Positions 1 to 7,169 are shown, numbered from the stretch's first letter. The stretch is 11,264 nt of DNA from Pseudomonadota bacterium (GCA_021845835.1 JAJZVE010000086.1:1-11264); one strand, 5' to 3'. Program-made: numbers and translations. Notes: generated from the sequence alone by a model not told the origin.

Positions 1-1
1 G

Positions 2-1339
2 ACAACGCTGTGCGCCGCCGCGATGGCGCTCGGCACGTTCGCCGCGCCGGCTCCGGCGCGGGCGGACGCGTGGTCGCTGGAACAGGCGGCGGCGCCGTAC
101 AAGGGCACCCAGCTCAATGTCATCTTTCTCGATCGGCCAGGCTATCGCGCCATCATCAAGCTGCTGCCGCAATTCGAGCAGCGCACCGGCATCAAGGTGA
201 ACTACGAGATCGTGCCGTACGAGAACACGCGCGAGAAGGAGGTGCTGAACTTCAGCTCGCAGGGAGAGCTGACGATCGCGCTGGTGGACCTGGTCTGGAT
301 CGGCGAGTTTGCCGAGAATGGCTGGATCCTGCCGATCGACAAGTTCGCCTCCGATTCCTCGATCACCGACCCGAACCTGAACCTCAAGGGCTTCTTCCCG
401 CTGCTGCTGAATGCGTTCGGCAGCTGGGGTGGCAAGGTATACGGGCTGCCGTTCGATAACTATTCCGGCCTGCTGTTCTACAACAAGTGCCAGCTCAAGG
501 ACGCCGGCTTCGACCGTCCGCCCGCTACCTGGGAGGAGCTGAAGGACGTCTACGCGCCCAGGCTCACCGACAAGGCGAAGAACCACTATGCCTACGCGCT
601 GCAGTCGCTGCGCGGCGAAACCCAGTCGGCCGACAGTTTCATGCGCATGCTGTGGCCGTTCGGCGGCTCGCTGCTGGACAAGACCTTCCACTCCAACCTG
701 TTGAGCAAGGAAAGCCAGGACGGCCTCAAGTTCCGCCAGGCGCTGCTGCCGTACATGCCGCCGGGCGTGGTCAGCTACGACCATGCCGAGGCGGTGAACG
801 CGCTGGCGCAGGGCCAGGTGTCGATGATCACCGAATGGTCGGCGTTCTATTCGACGCTGACCGACCCGAAGACCTCGAAGATCACCGACTGCCTGGCGGT
901 GGCGCCGGAGCCGAAGGGACCGGCGGGACGCCTGCCGGCGCTGGGCGGGTTCTCGCTCGCGGTCGCCTCGCAGGCACCGGAGAAGGCGCAGAAAGCCTCC
1001 TGGCTGTTCATCCAGTGGGCGACGTCGGAGGACATCGCGCGCGCTTATGTCGAGGCGGGCGGCGTCTCCGGCCGCATGGCGATCTACGAGCAGCCCGATA
1101 TCAAGGCGAAATACCAGTTCGTCGAACCGATGGTGGAAAGCTGGCAGAACGGCGTGCCGCAGTTCCGTCCGCGCTTCCCGGCCTGGCCGGCGATCTCGGA
1201 AATCATCGCCGAGTGGGGCAGCAAGATGGAACTCGGCCAGGTGAGCACCGAGCAGGGCGCCAAGGAGATCGGCAGCCGCATGGAGCCGATCCTGGCAAAG
1301 GAAGGCTACTACGACGGCAAGAAGGCGCTGCTGCAGTAG
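2..1339 (+). CDS. Carbohydrate/polyol ABC importer, periplasmic substrate-binding protein (5' partial)
   Basis: This is an extracellular solute-binding protein of the SBP_bac_1 / MalE-like type (COG1653), which captures a sugar or polyol in the periplasm and delivers it to the two permeases encoded downstream. The frame is open to the left edge. An ATG at 23 exists, but the residues before it (TTLCAAA) continue the hydrophobic core of a signal peptide ending in APARA before DAW. The true start is therefore probably upstream of the window and the gene is 5' truncated. The mature part has typical family features: an early NVIFLDRPGYRAI strand-helix, then QFEQRTGIKVNYEIVPYE, the GLPFDNYSGLLFYNK segment where the cleft begins, and the late LGGFSLAVAS and ASWLFIQWATSED stretches. 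It ends at a TAG, 58 bases before the isomerase gene, with a strong hairpin in between. Family confidence is high. The substrate is unknown, and a hexitol or hexose is only a guess from the neighbouring isomerase. Confidence 0.9.
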   Translation, partial: TTLCAAAMALGTFAAPAPARADAWSLEQAAAPYKGTQLNVIFLDRPGYRAIIKLLPQFEQRTGIKVNYEIVPYENTREKEVLNFSSQGELTIALVDLVWIGEFAENGWILPIDKFASDSSITDPNLNLKGFFPLLLNAFGSWGGKVYGLPFDNYSGLLFYNKCQLKDAGFDRPPATWEELKDVYAPRLTDKAKNHYAYALQSLRGETQSADSFMRMLWPFGGSLLDKTFHSNLLSKESQDGLKFRQALLPYMPPGVVSYDHAEAVNALAQGQVSMITEWSAFYSTLTDPKTSKITDCLAVAPEPKGPAGRLPALGGFSLAVASQAPEKAQKASWLFIQWATSEDIARAYVEAGGVSGRMAIYEQPDIKAKYQFVEPMVESWQNGVPQFRPRFPAWPAISEIIAEWGSKMELGQVSTEQGAKEIGSRMEPILAKEGYYDGKKALLQ

Positions 1340-1351
1340 CGCGCCTGGGCC

Positions 1352-1376
1352 GCCCCGCCGGCGCGCCCGGCGGGGC
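1352..1376 (+). terminator. Intercistronic GC-rich hairpin after the binding-protein gene
   Basis: A perfect 10-bp inverted repeat (GCCCCGCCGG at 1352-1361 and its complement at 1367-1376) encloses a 5-base loop. It lies between the binding-protein stop and the isomerase start. No T-run follows, so it is not a classical intrinsic terminator. In sugar ABC operons such as malE-malF, a stem-loop after the binding-protein gene is known to stabilise upstream mRNA or attenuate readthrough, giving excess binding protein over permease. The same role here is an inference. Confidence 0.6.
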
Positions 1377-1387
1377 CGGCTTGCTCT

Positions 1388-1392
1388 GGAGG
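1388..1392 (+). promoter_or_regulatory. Shine-Dalgarno site of the isomerase gene
   Basis: GGAGG lies 5 bases before the ATG at 1398 and supports that start. The leader GGAGGCAAC also occurs before the Liv binding-protein gene on the other strand. Confidence 0.75.
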
Positions 1393-1397
1393 CAACC

Positions 1398-1949
1398 ATG
1401 CCGAGCCTGTACCAGGCCGCGCTCGACGATCTGGCGCGCGTGTTCGAGCGGATCGACGAGGACGCGGTGCAGCGCGCGGTCGCCGAAATCGCCGCGGCGC
1501 GGCGGATCGCGCTGTACGGCGTCGGACGCGAGGGGTTGCAGATCAAGGGACTGGCGATGCGCCTGTTCCATCTCGGCCTCACGGCGGCGATGGTCGGCGA
1601 CATGACCACGCCGCCGGTCGGCGCCGGCGACCTGCTGGTGGTTTCGGCCGGACCGGGTGATTTCTCCACCGTGCGCGGGTTGATGGAGGTGGCGAAGGCG
1701 GCGGGCGCGCGCACGCTCGCGGTGACCGCGCGGCCGGACGGCGCGGCGGCGCGGCGCGCCGACGTCGTGCTGCCGATCCCGGCACAGACCATGGCCGACG
1801 ACCGCGGCCCGGCGGTGTCGGTGCTGCCGATGGGCTCGTTGTTCGAGGGTGCGCAATACGTGCTGTTCGAAGTGATGATCCTCAAGCTGCGCGACCGGCT
1901 CGGCGTGACGCCGGAGGCGATGCGCGCCCATCACACCAACCTCGAATGA
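1398..1949 (+). CDS. SIS-domain sugar-phosphate isomerase, 6-phospho-3-hexuloisomerase-like
   Basis: A 183-residue cytoplasmic single SIS-domain protein, the usual length for HxlB (6-phospho-3-hexuloisomerase), which interconverts D-arabino-3-hexulose 6-phosphate and fructose 6-phosphate. The sequence shows the SIS glycine turn YGVGREGLQIKG (about 40-51) followed by AMRLFHLG (53-60). The C-terminal HxlB-like block LPMGSLFE (143-150) contains a candidate catalytic Glu150, and the protein ends in MRAHHTNLE, close to the HxlB C-terminal MRxRHxNLE pattern, with His178/His179. The phosphate-binding loop, usually SGSGxT in HxlB, here reads SAGPGDFSTV (83-92), so the exact substrate may differ. The gene has a good ribosome-binding site. 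Its TGA overlaps the next permease ATG (ATGA at 1946-1949), tying it to the transporter. No HxlA-like synthase gene is present, so formaldehyde fixation is not indicated. It more likely handles a phosphorylated product of the imported sugar or polyol. The fold assignment is strong and the precise reaction is tentative. Confidence 0.82.
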   Translation: MPSLYQAALDDLARVFERIDEDAVQRAVAEIAAARRIALYGVGREGLQIKGLAMRLFHLGLTAAMVGDMTTPPVGAGDLLVVSAGPGDFSTVRGLMEVAKAAGARTLAVTARPDGAAARRADVVLPIPAQTMADDRGPAVSVLPMGSLFEGAQYVLFEVMILKLRDRLGVTPEAMRAHHTNLE

Positions 1950-2857
1950 CGGCGGCGGTGCAGACGGTCGCCCGCGGGCGCCTCGCCTACGGGCGGTTCA
2001 CGCCGCTGTGGTTCCTGGCGCCCGCCGTGCTGGCGCTGCTGGCGATCGGCATCTATCCGACGCTGTTCGCGCTGGTCACGTCCTTCCGCCAGTACAACAT
2101 CACCCGCGCGCGCGAAGGCTTTCCGTTCGTCGGCTTCGCCAACTATGCGAGCGTGCTGTCCGACCAGACGTTCTGGCAGGCGCTGGAGCGCACCACCGGC
2201 TTTTTCCTCGTGGTCATGCCGATCGAGATCGTCATCGGCATCGCTATCGCGCTGCTGCTGCACAAGCCGGGGCTGAACTTCCTGCGCGCGCTGGCGCGGG
2301 TTTCGCTGGTGGTGCCGCTGGCCACCACGTATGCGGTGGTGGGCCTGCTCGGGCGGCTTATCTTCAATCGCGACTTCGGCGTCGCCAACGCGCTGCTCGG
2401 CGCTTTCGGCATCAGCCATCTGGACTGGCTCGGCGACCCGACCGGGGCGTTCGCGGCGATCGCCACCATGGATGTCTGGCAATGGACGCCGTTCTGCGCG
2501 CTGATCTTCCTCTCCGGCCTGTCGATGGTGCCGCCGGAGGTTGAGGAGGCGGCGCGGCTGGAAACCAAGAGTCCGCTGGTCCTGCTGCGCCATGTGCAGC
2601 TGCCGTATCTGCTGCCCGGGTTCACCGCGATGCTGATCCTGCGCTCCGCCGACGTGCTGAAACTGTTCGACACCATCTTCACCATGACACGGGGCGGGCC
2701 GGGTTCGGCCACCGAGCTGATCTCCATCCTGATCCAGCGCGTCGGCTTCCGCGTGTTCGACCTCGGCACCGCGTCGGCGCAGGCGATGCTGCTGCTGATC
2801 ATCACGATCATCCTCAGCCGCCTCTATATCCGCGTGTTCTACCGGGAGATCGACTGA
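1946..2857 (+). CDS. Carbohydrate ABC importer permease, MalF/UgpA type
   Basis: A 303-residue inner-membrane permease of the binding-protein-dependent transport family (BPD_transp_1), one half of the translocation channel for the importer. Six hydrophobic segments are visible near residues 22-46, 84-106, 117-139, 167-192, 223-241 and 277-297. This matches the short MalF-like (UgpA/SmoF) proteins rather than enteric MalF with its large periplasmic loop. The MalF-type GGPG motif is at 250-253. The cytoplasmic EAA loop, which docks the ATPase, begins at EEAARLE (200-206) and ends in LP (219-220), but the normally invariant glycine is replaced by Thr207. The ATG overlaps the stop of the isomerase gene by 4 nt, and the TGA overlaps the next permease start by 1 nt, indicating coupled translation and near-equal permease amounts. 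The substrate is unknown. Confidence 0.93.
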   Translation: MTAAVQTVARGRLAYGRFTPLWFLAPAVLALLAIGIYPTLFALVTSFRQYNITRAREGFPFVGFANYASVLSDQTFWQALERTTGFFLVVMPIEIVIGIAIALLLHKPGLNFLRALARVSLVVPLATTYAVVGLLGRLIFNRDFGVANALLGAFGISHLDWLGDPTGAFAAIATMDVWQWTPFCALIFLSGLSMVPPEVEEAARLETKSPLVLLRHVQLPYLLPGFTAMLILRSADVLKLFDTIFTMTRGGPGSATELISILIQRVGFRVFDLGTASAQAMLLLIITIILSRLYIRVFYREID

Positions 2858-3696
2858 TGCCGGCCATCGCCTGGCGCAAGGGTCGCGTCGCCGGACGCAC
2901 GCTGCACGCGGCGGGCCTGCTCACCGTGTTCGTGTTCGCGGTGTTCCCGTTCTACTGGATGGTGTCATCCAGCCTCAAGGACCAGGCGACACTGCTGGCC
3001 AGCCCGCCGGTGTGGCTGTTCCGCCCGACGCTCGACAACTACGCGGCGATCTTCGCCGACGAGACGGTGACACGAGGCATCGTCAATTCGTTGATCGTCG
3101 CCGTCTCGACGACCGCGCTCGCGGTGGCGCTTGGCACGCCGGCCGCCTATGCCCTCGCCCGCTTCGAGTTCCGCGGCAAGGCGGACCTATGGTTCTGGTT
3201 CATCAGCAACCGCATGGTCAGCCCGATCGTGCTGGCGCTGCCGGTGTATCTGCTGGCACGGCAGATGCGGCTGCTCGACACGCATCTCGTGCTGATCCTT
3301 ATCTATCTCACGTTCAACCTGCCGATCGTGGTGTGGATCTGCACCGACCAGTTCCGCGCCATCCCGAGCGAACTGGAACAGGCGGCGCGGCTGGAATCGG
3401 CCACGCAGTTCGACATCTTCTGGCGCATCTACCTGCCGCTGGCGGCACCCGGTGTCGCGGTGTCGGCCATCTTCAGCTTCATCTTCTCCTGGAACGAGCT
3501 GCTCTATGCGCTGGTGCTGACGCGCCGCGACGTACAGACGGCGCCCGTGGTCGCGACCAGCTTCATGTCCGGCTACGAGCTGCCCTGGGGCAAGATCATG
3601 GCGACCGGGACGGTGATCGTACTGCCGGTGACCATCTTCGCCCTGCTGGTCTCGCGCCACATGATCCGCGGCCTGACCATGGGCGCCACCAAGTAG
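2857..3696 (+). CDS. Carbohydrate ABC importer permease, MalG/UgpE type
   Basis: A 279-residue inner-membrane permease, partner of the preceding MalF-type protein, at the normal MalG length. Predicted membrane segments lie near residues 18-38, 73-97, 110-133, 142-162, 199-219 and 247-266. Family marks are FPFYWMVSSSLK (30-41), NSLIVAVSTT (77-86), the SWNELLYALVLT stretch (211-222) and the C-terminal GLTMGATK. The EAA loop is ELEQAARLESATQFDIFWRI (172-191) followed by YLP. Gln175 stands where the EAA glutamate is expected, and Ser181 replaces the usual glycine. The start codon shares one base with the upstream stop (TGATG). It is the last gene of the operon. An ATPase gene often follows or precedes such pairs, but none is found downstream because the next genes are convergent. 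Confidence 0.93.
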   Translation: MPAIAWRKGRVAGRTLHAAGLLTVFVFAVFPFYWMVSSSLKDQATLLASPPVWLFRPTLDNYAAIFADETVTRGIVNSLIVAVSTTALAVALGTPAAYALARFEFRGKADLWFWFISNRMVSPIVLALPVYLLARQMRLLDTHLVLILIYLTFNLPIVVWICTDQFRAIPSELEQAARLESATQFDIFWRIYLPLAAPGVAVSAIFSFIFSWNELLYALVLTRRDVQTAPVVATSFMSGYELPWGKIMATGTVIVLPVTIFALLVSRHMIRGLTMGATK

Positions 3697-3724
3697 GGAC
3701 CCGGGCGACCGGCGCCCTTGTTCC
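3696..3724. terminator. Weak bidirectional terminator candidate between convergent operons
   Basis: GGGCG (3703-3707) pairs with CGCCC (3713-3717) around a 5-base loop, and the flanking GGGA (3696-3699) can pair with TCCC (3721-3724). Only a short T-rich stretch (TTGTT) follows on the + strand. It occupies most of the 38-base gap between the last sugar permease and the end of livM, where a shared terminator is expected. The stem is short, so confidence is limited. Confidence 0.4.
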
Positions 3725-3734
3725 CGTCGGTGTC

Positions 3735-4832
3735 CTAGCCCTTCGAGCGGTCGGACGCCGAGGTGCCGGGCGTGGCTGCGGCCTCCTGCGCGCCGCCGCG
3801 GCCGCACGTCGCCTGACCGCCCGCGCCCGCCGACGCGCGCGGCGCCGAGGGCAGTACCACGTGGTAGCCCACGGGCAGCAGGCGCAGCGCGAAATGCTGC
3901 TCGGCCGTGCCCCAGATCCCGCGCGGCACGAACAGCGCGAACAGCAGCGCCGCCGCGCCGAGGCCGACCAGATACCAGACGCCGGCCGCCCCGAAGAGCG
4001 TCTCCACCGCGAAGAACAGCACGGCGCCGAGCACCGGCCCCTCGAACGTGCCGAGCCCGCCGACCAGCGTCATGAAGATCATGTATGCGGTCCACTGCAC
4101 GCCGAAATAGGAGCGCGGCTGGAAGGTGATGGCGGAAGCGAGCCAGAGCGCGCCGGCCAGCGCGCAGCCGAAGGCGGCGAGCACGAACACGATGCGCTTC
4201 GCCGCCAGCACGCGAACGCCGACCGACGCCGCCGCATGTTCGTCGTCGCGGATCGCCTGCAGCGACGCGCCGAGACCGCCGCGCAGGAGCAGGAACACGA
4301 CGAGAAGCAGCGCGACCATCGCCGCGAAGGCGCTCCAGTAAGTGTCGGCGCGCCGCGCCGCCGCCGCCACCGCGTCCATCGCGATCAGCGACGTGCCGGT
4401 CTCGCCGTTCACCAGCGTGTCCATGTTGACGAGCAGATGCACGAGTTCGGCCACCACCCACATGCCAATCGCGAATTCCCCGCCGTGCAGCCGCAGCATG
4501 ACCTCGCCCAGCGGCAGCGACACCGCGCCGACCAGCAGCGCGCCCAGCAGCAGCGCCGCATAGACCGGCACGCCACCGTGCGACAGCCGGATCGCCGCAT
4601 AGGCGCCGAGGCCGAAGAACGCCTGCTGACCGACCGAGACAAGCCCGCTGTAGCCCGCCAGCGCGTTCCACATCACGCCGAGGATCACATAGACGAACAG
4701 CGCCGTCAGCCGATCGGTGACGCCTGGCGCGAACAGGGTCGGCCCGGCCGCCAGCACGACCAGTCCGATCCCCATCACGGTTGCGAACAGCGCCGACCGC
4801 GCCGTCCACCGCTGCACCGTGATCGCGTTCAT
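3735..4832 (-). CDS. livM: Branched-chain amino acid-type ABC importer permease LivM
   Basis: A 365-residue inner-membrane permease of the LivM family, pairing with LivH to form the channel of a HAAT importer for amino acids, amides or small carboxylates. The hallmark GYSGLVSVGQQAFFGLGAYA motif is at 60-79. It also shows GGEFAIGMWVVAEL (117-130), the coupling-loop LGASLQAIRDDEHAAASVG (187-205) and MTLVGGLGTFEGPVLGA (254-270). The start is placed at the ATG at 4832, whose first bases overlap the livH stop (ATGA), and it gives the normal hydrophobic N-terminus. A longer upstream open frame exists but runs through livH and was not used. The conserved part ends near LRLLPVGYHV (316-325). A tail of about 40 residues rich in Ala, Gly, Ser and Thr follows and looks dispensable. 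It is the last gene of the operon and converges on the sugar permease. Confidence 0.93.
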   Translation of the reverse strand: MNAITVQRWTARSALFATVMGIGLVVLAAGPTLFAPGVTDRLTALFVYVILGVMWNALAGYSGLVSVGQQAFFGLGAYAAIRLSHGGVPVYAALLLGALLVGAVSLPLGEVMLRLHGGEFAIGMWVVAELVHLLVNMDTLVNGETGTSLIAMDAVAAAARRADTYWSAFAAMVALLLVVFLLLRGGLGASLQAIRDDEHAAASVGVRVLAAKRIVFVLAAFGCALAGALWLASAITFQPRSYFGVQWTAYMIFMTLVGGLGTFEGPVLGAVLFFAVETLFGAAGVWYLVGLGAAALLFALFVPRGIWGTAEQHFALRLLPVGYHVVLPSAPRASAGAGGQATCGRGGAQEAAATPGTSASDRSKG

Positions 4833-5719
4833 GCCGCGCGCGCCCCGAACCGCCGCAGCGACCATCCGCCGGACCACACGCGCGCCACCAGTACCGCCAG
4901 GAACACCACATGGCCGGCGAGGAGGAACAGATGCGGGCTGACGAACGCGCCGAGGTTCTGCGCCACCCCGAGCACGATGCCGCCGGCCAGCGTCCCCCAC
5001 AGCGAGCCGAAGCCGCCGATCACCACCGCCTCGAACGCGAAGATCAACTGCGCGCCGCCGCTGTATGGGTCGAAGGTGGCGCGCATCGCCAGGAACGCGC
5101 CGGCGACCGCCACCAGCCCCATCGCAATCGCGGTGGCGAGCGCATAGACCGCGCGGGCGTCGATGCCGATCAGGCCGACCACGTCGGGGTCCTCGGCGGT
5201 GGCGCGGATGGCGCGGCCCAGCCGCGTGCGCGCCAGCAGCAACTGCAGCCCGCCGAGCAGCGCGACGGCGACCACCAGCACCAGCACGTCCATCTGCCCT
5301 ACGGTGATGTCCTCGGTCAGCGACCAGCTGGCGAAGGACAGGTCGCCGATATAGGGTGCGAGCGAGCGCGTGTCGGCCCCGAACCCCTCGAACAGCAGGT
5401 TGTCCAGCACGATCGCCAGGCCGAACGTGCTCAGCAGCGGCACCAGAGAGCCGCTGCGCAGGCTGCGGTCCAGCACCAGGCGCTGCAGCAGCCAGCCGAG
5501 CAGCGCCATTGCCGGCACGGCGACGATCAGCCCGAGCCACGGCGACAGGCCGGCGCGGTCGGCCAGCACGAACAGCAGGAACGCCGCCAGCACGGCCAGG
5601 CTGCCGTGTGCCAGATTGACGATGCGCATGACGCCGAACAGGAACGACAGGCCGCAGGCGATCAGCGCGTAATAGGCGCCGAGGAACACGCCTTGCAGCA
5701 ACTGGTTGAGCAGGATCAT
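4829..5719 (-). CDS. livH: Branched-chain amino acid-type ABC importer permease LivH
   Basis: A 296-residue membrane protein of the LivH family. It starts MILLNQLLQGVFLGAYYAL and carries the family signature GLSFLFGVMRIVNLAHGSL (23-41). The coupling-loop region LGRAIRATAEDPDVVGLIGI and the late VVIGGFGSLWGTLAGGIVLG stretch are also present. It is almost wholly hydrophobic, with about eight membrane segments, as expected. The start at 5719 is supported by an ATGA overlap with the livF stop, and its own stop overlaps the livM start in the same way. These 4-nt overlaps on both sides point to tightly coupled translation. With LivM it forms the heterodimeric channel driven by LivG and LivF. Confidence 0.94.
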   Translation of the reverse strand: MILLNQLLQGVFLGAYYALIACGLSFLFGVMRIVNLAHGSLAVLAAFLLFVLADRAGLSPWLGLIVAVPAMALLGWLLQRLVLDRSLRSGSLVPLLSTFGLAIVLDNLLFEGFGADTRSLAPYIGDLSFASWSLTEDITVGQMDVLVLVVAVALLGGLQLLLARTRLGRAIRATAEDPDVVGLIGIDARAVYALATAIAMGLVAVAGAFLAMRATFDPYSGGAQLIFAFEAVVIGGFGSLWGTLAGGIVLGVAQNLGAFVSPHLFLLAGHVVFLAVLVARVWSGGWSLRRFGARAA

Positions 5720-6429
5720 GCGGCAGCCCCACGCAGCCCGAAATACGCCTGCATGACCTGCTCGCGCGTGGTGTCGCGCGCCGCGCCCTGATAGACCACC
5801 CGGCCCTCCAGCATGCACGCCACACGGTCGGCGACGCGCAGCGCGCGGCCGATGTCCTGCTCCACCAGCACGATGGTGGCGCCACCGCCGAGCAGGGTCT
5901 GCAGCGAGGCGTACACGGCATCCACCGCGACCGGCGACAGCCCGAGCGACACCTCGTCGAGCAGCAGCAGGCGCGGATTGGCCATCAGCGCCCGCGCGAT
6001 CGCCGCCGCCTGCTGCTGTCCGCCGGACAGATCGGCCGCCCGCGCCTTCAGCTTCGCCTTGAGCTGCGGGAACGTCTCGACCACGCGCGCCAGCGTCCAC
6101 GGCCCGTCGCGTCCGCGCCCGGCGGCGACCAGCAGGTTCTCCTCCACCGTCATGCCGGCGAACAGCCGCCGCCCTTCCGGCACCAGCGCCACGCCCAGCG
6201 GCACGCGCCGGTGCGCCGGCAGCGCCGTGATGTCGGCGCCGTCGAACCGGATGTGCCCGCCGCTCGCCCGGTGGGCGCCCGCGATCGTGCGCAGCAGCGT
6301 CGTCTTGCCGGCGCCGTTGGCGCCGACCAGCGCCAGCGTCTCGCCCTCCTCGACCGCGAGGCTGACGCCGCGCACCGCCTGCAGCAGCCCGTGCCGCGCC
6401 TCCAGCCGCTCAATCGACAGTATGGCCAT
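5716..6429 (-). CDS. livF: Branched-chain amino acid-type ABC importer ATPase LivF
   Basis: A 237-residue ATP-binding subunit, the normal LivF length. Motifs in order are Walker A GANGAGKTT (36-44), the LivF-typical LVPEGRRLF (82-90) around the Q-loop, a canonical signature LSGGQQQ (134-140), Walker B RLLLLDEVSLGL (153-164) and the LVEQD switch region (188-192), where LivF proteins commonly carry Gln rather than His. The chosen start is the ATG at 6429 (MAILSIERLEARHG), which gives a standard N-terminus and overlaps the end of livG by 20 nt. An in-frame ATG nine codons upstream (6456) is possible but adds residues atypical of the family. It acts with LivG at the cytoplasmic face to power import. 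Confidence 0.94.
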   Translation of the reverse strand: MAILSIERLEARHGLLQAVRGVSLAVEEGETLALVGANGAGKTTLLRTIAGAHRASGGHIRFDGADITALPAHRRVPLGVALVPEGRRLFAGMTVEENLLVAAGRGRDGPWTLARVVETFPQLKAKLKARAADLSGGQQQAAAIARALMANPRLLLLDEVSLGLSPVAVDAVYASLQTLLGGGATIVLVEQDIGRALRVADRVACMLEGRVVYQGAARDTTREQVMQAYFGLRGAAA

Positions 6430-7159
6430 GCGCTGCCGTTCCCAGATAGGCGTCAATCACCGCGGCATCCTTGAGCACCGCGTCGGGCGTGCCGTCGGCG
6501 ATGACGCGCCCGGCATCCATGCACACCATGCGTTCCACCACCTGCACCAGCACATGCACGATGTGCTCGATCCACACCACCGCGATGCCGCGCCCGCGGA
6601 TGACGCGGATGATGCCGACCAGCTCCGCCGCCTCCGCGTCCGTCAGCCCGCCACCGATCTCGTCCAGCAGCAGCAGCACCGGATCGGTGGCGAGCGCGCG
6701 CGCCAGCTCCAGCCGCTTGCGGTCCAGCAACCCCAGCGTTGCCGCACGCCGGTTGGCGAGCGGCAGCATGCCGCACAGGTCGAGGCTGTCGAGGCAGCGC
6801 CGATACGCCGCCTGCCCCTGCACGCCGCTGCCGGTGCGCGCGGCAACCAGCAGGTTCTCGAACACCGTCATGCCGCCAAAGGGGCGCGGAATCTGGTGCG
6901 AGCGGGCGATGCCGCGCCGGCATCGCCCAGCCGCGTCCAGGTGCGAGATGTCCTCGCCGCGGAACAGGACACGCCCGGCGTTCGGTTCGATCGCGCCGGA
7001 CAGCACGTTGAGCAGCGTCGTCTTGCCCGCGCCGTTCGGCCCGACGATGCCGACGGCGTCGCCCGGCGCCACCGCGAAGTCCACCTTGCTCAGCACGACG
7101 AGCGCATTGAACCGCTTGCTCAGGCCCGAAGCGGCCAGCAGCGCGCCCGTCGGCTGCAT
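6410..7159 (-). CDS. livG: Branched-chain amino acid-type ABC importer ATPase LivG
   Basis: A 249-residue ATP-binding subunit. It has Walker A GPNGAGKTT (40-48), Q-loop ARSHQIPRPF (85-94, Gln89), Walker B PVLLLLDEIGGGL (160-172) with catalytic Glu167, and the H-loop WIEHIVHVL (196-204, His199). The ABC signature is not the usual LSYGQ/LSGGQ: the stretch before KRLELARAL reads LGLLDR (142-147). Similar degenerate signatures are known in some Liv-type ATPases, so the gene is probably functional in a heterodimer with LivF, which has a canonical signature. The ATG at 7159 was chosen because it lies 10 bases after the binding-protein stop and gives a standard start. A frame-extending ATG at 7222 would overlap that gene by about 50 bases and is less likely. 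Confidence 0.92.
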   Translation of the reverse strand: MQPTGALLAASGLSKRFNALVVLSKVDFAVAPGDAVGIVGPNGAGKTTLLNVLSGAIEPNAGRVLFRGEDISHLDAAGRCRRGIARSHQIPRPFGGMTVFENLLVAARTGSGVQGQAAYRRCLDSLDLCGMLPLANRRAATLGLLDRKRLELARALATDPVLLLLDEIGGGLTDAEAAELVGIIRVIRGRGIAVVWIEHIVHVLVQVVERMVCMDAGRVIADGTPDAVLKDAAVIDAYLGTAAHGHTVD

Positions 7160-7169
7160 CGGCCGCGTC

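Noticed and set aside
1203..1934. 243-codon - strand open frame opposite the isomerase gene
   Set aside because: It is antisense to the SIS-domain gene, which has clear family motifs and a ribosome-binding site; the antisense product is His/Arg/Ala-rich with no recognisable domain.
3012..5147. 711-codon + strand open frame across the convergent operon ends
   Set aside because: It overlaps the MalG-type permease and is antisense to livM and livH. The composition is typical of GC-rich shadow frames with no family motif.
3735..5921. Reading livM as a 728-residue protein fused to upstream sequence
   Set aside because: The upstream part is an out-of-frame translation of livH and livF. The true livM start at 4832 has the family N-terminus and overlaps the livH stop.
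4829..6100. Reading livH as a 423-residue protein
   Set aside because: The extra N-terminus is a shifted-frame translation of livF. The ATG at 5719 gives the normal LivH start with an ATGA overlap.
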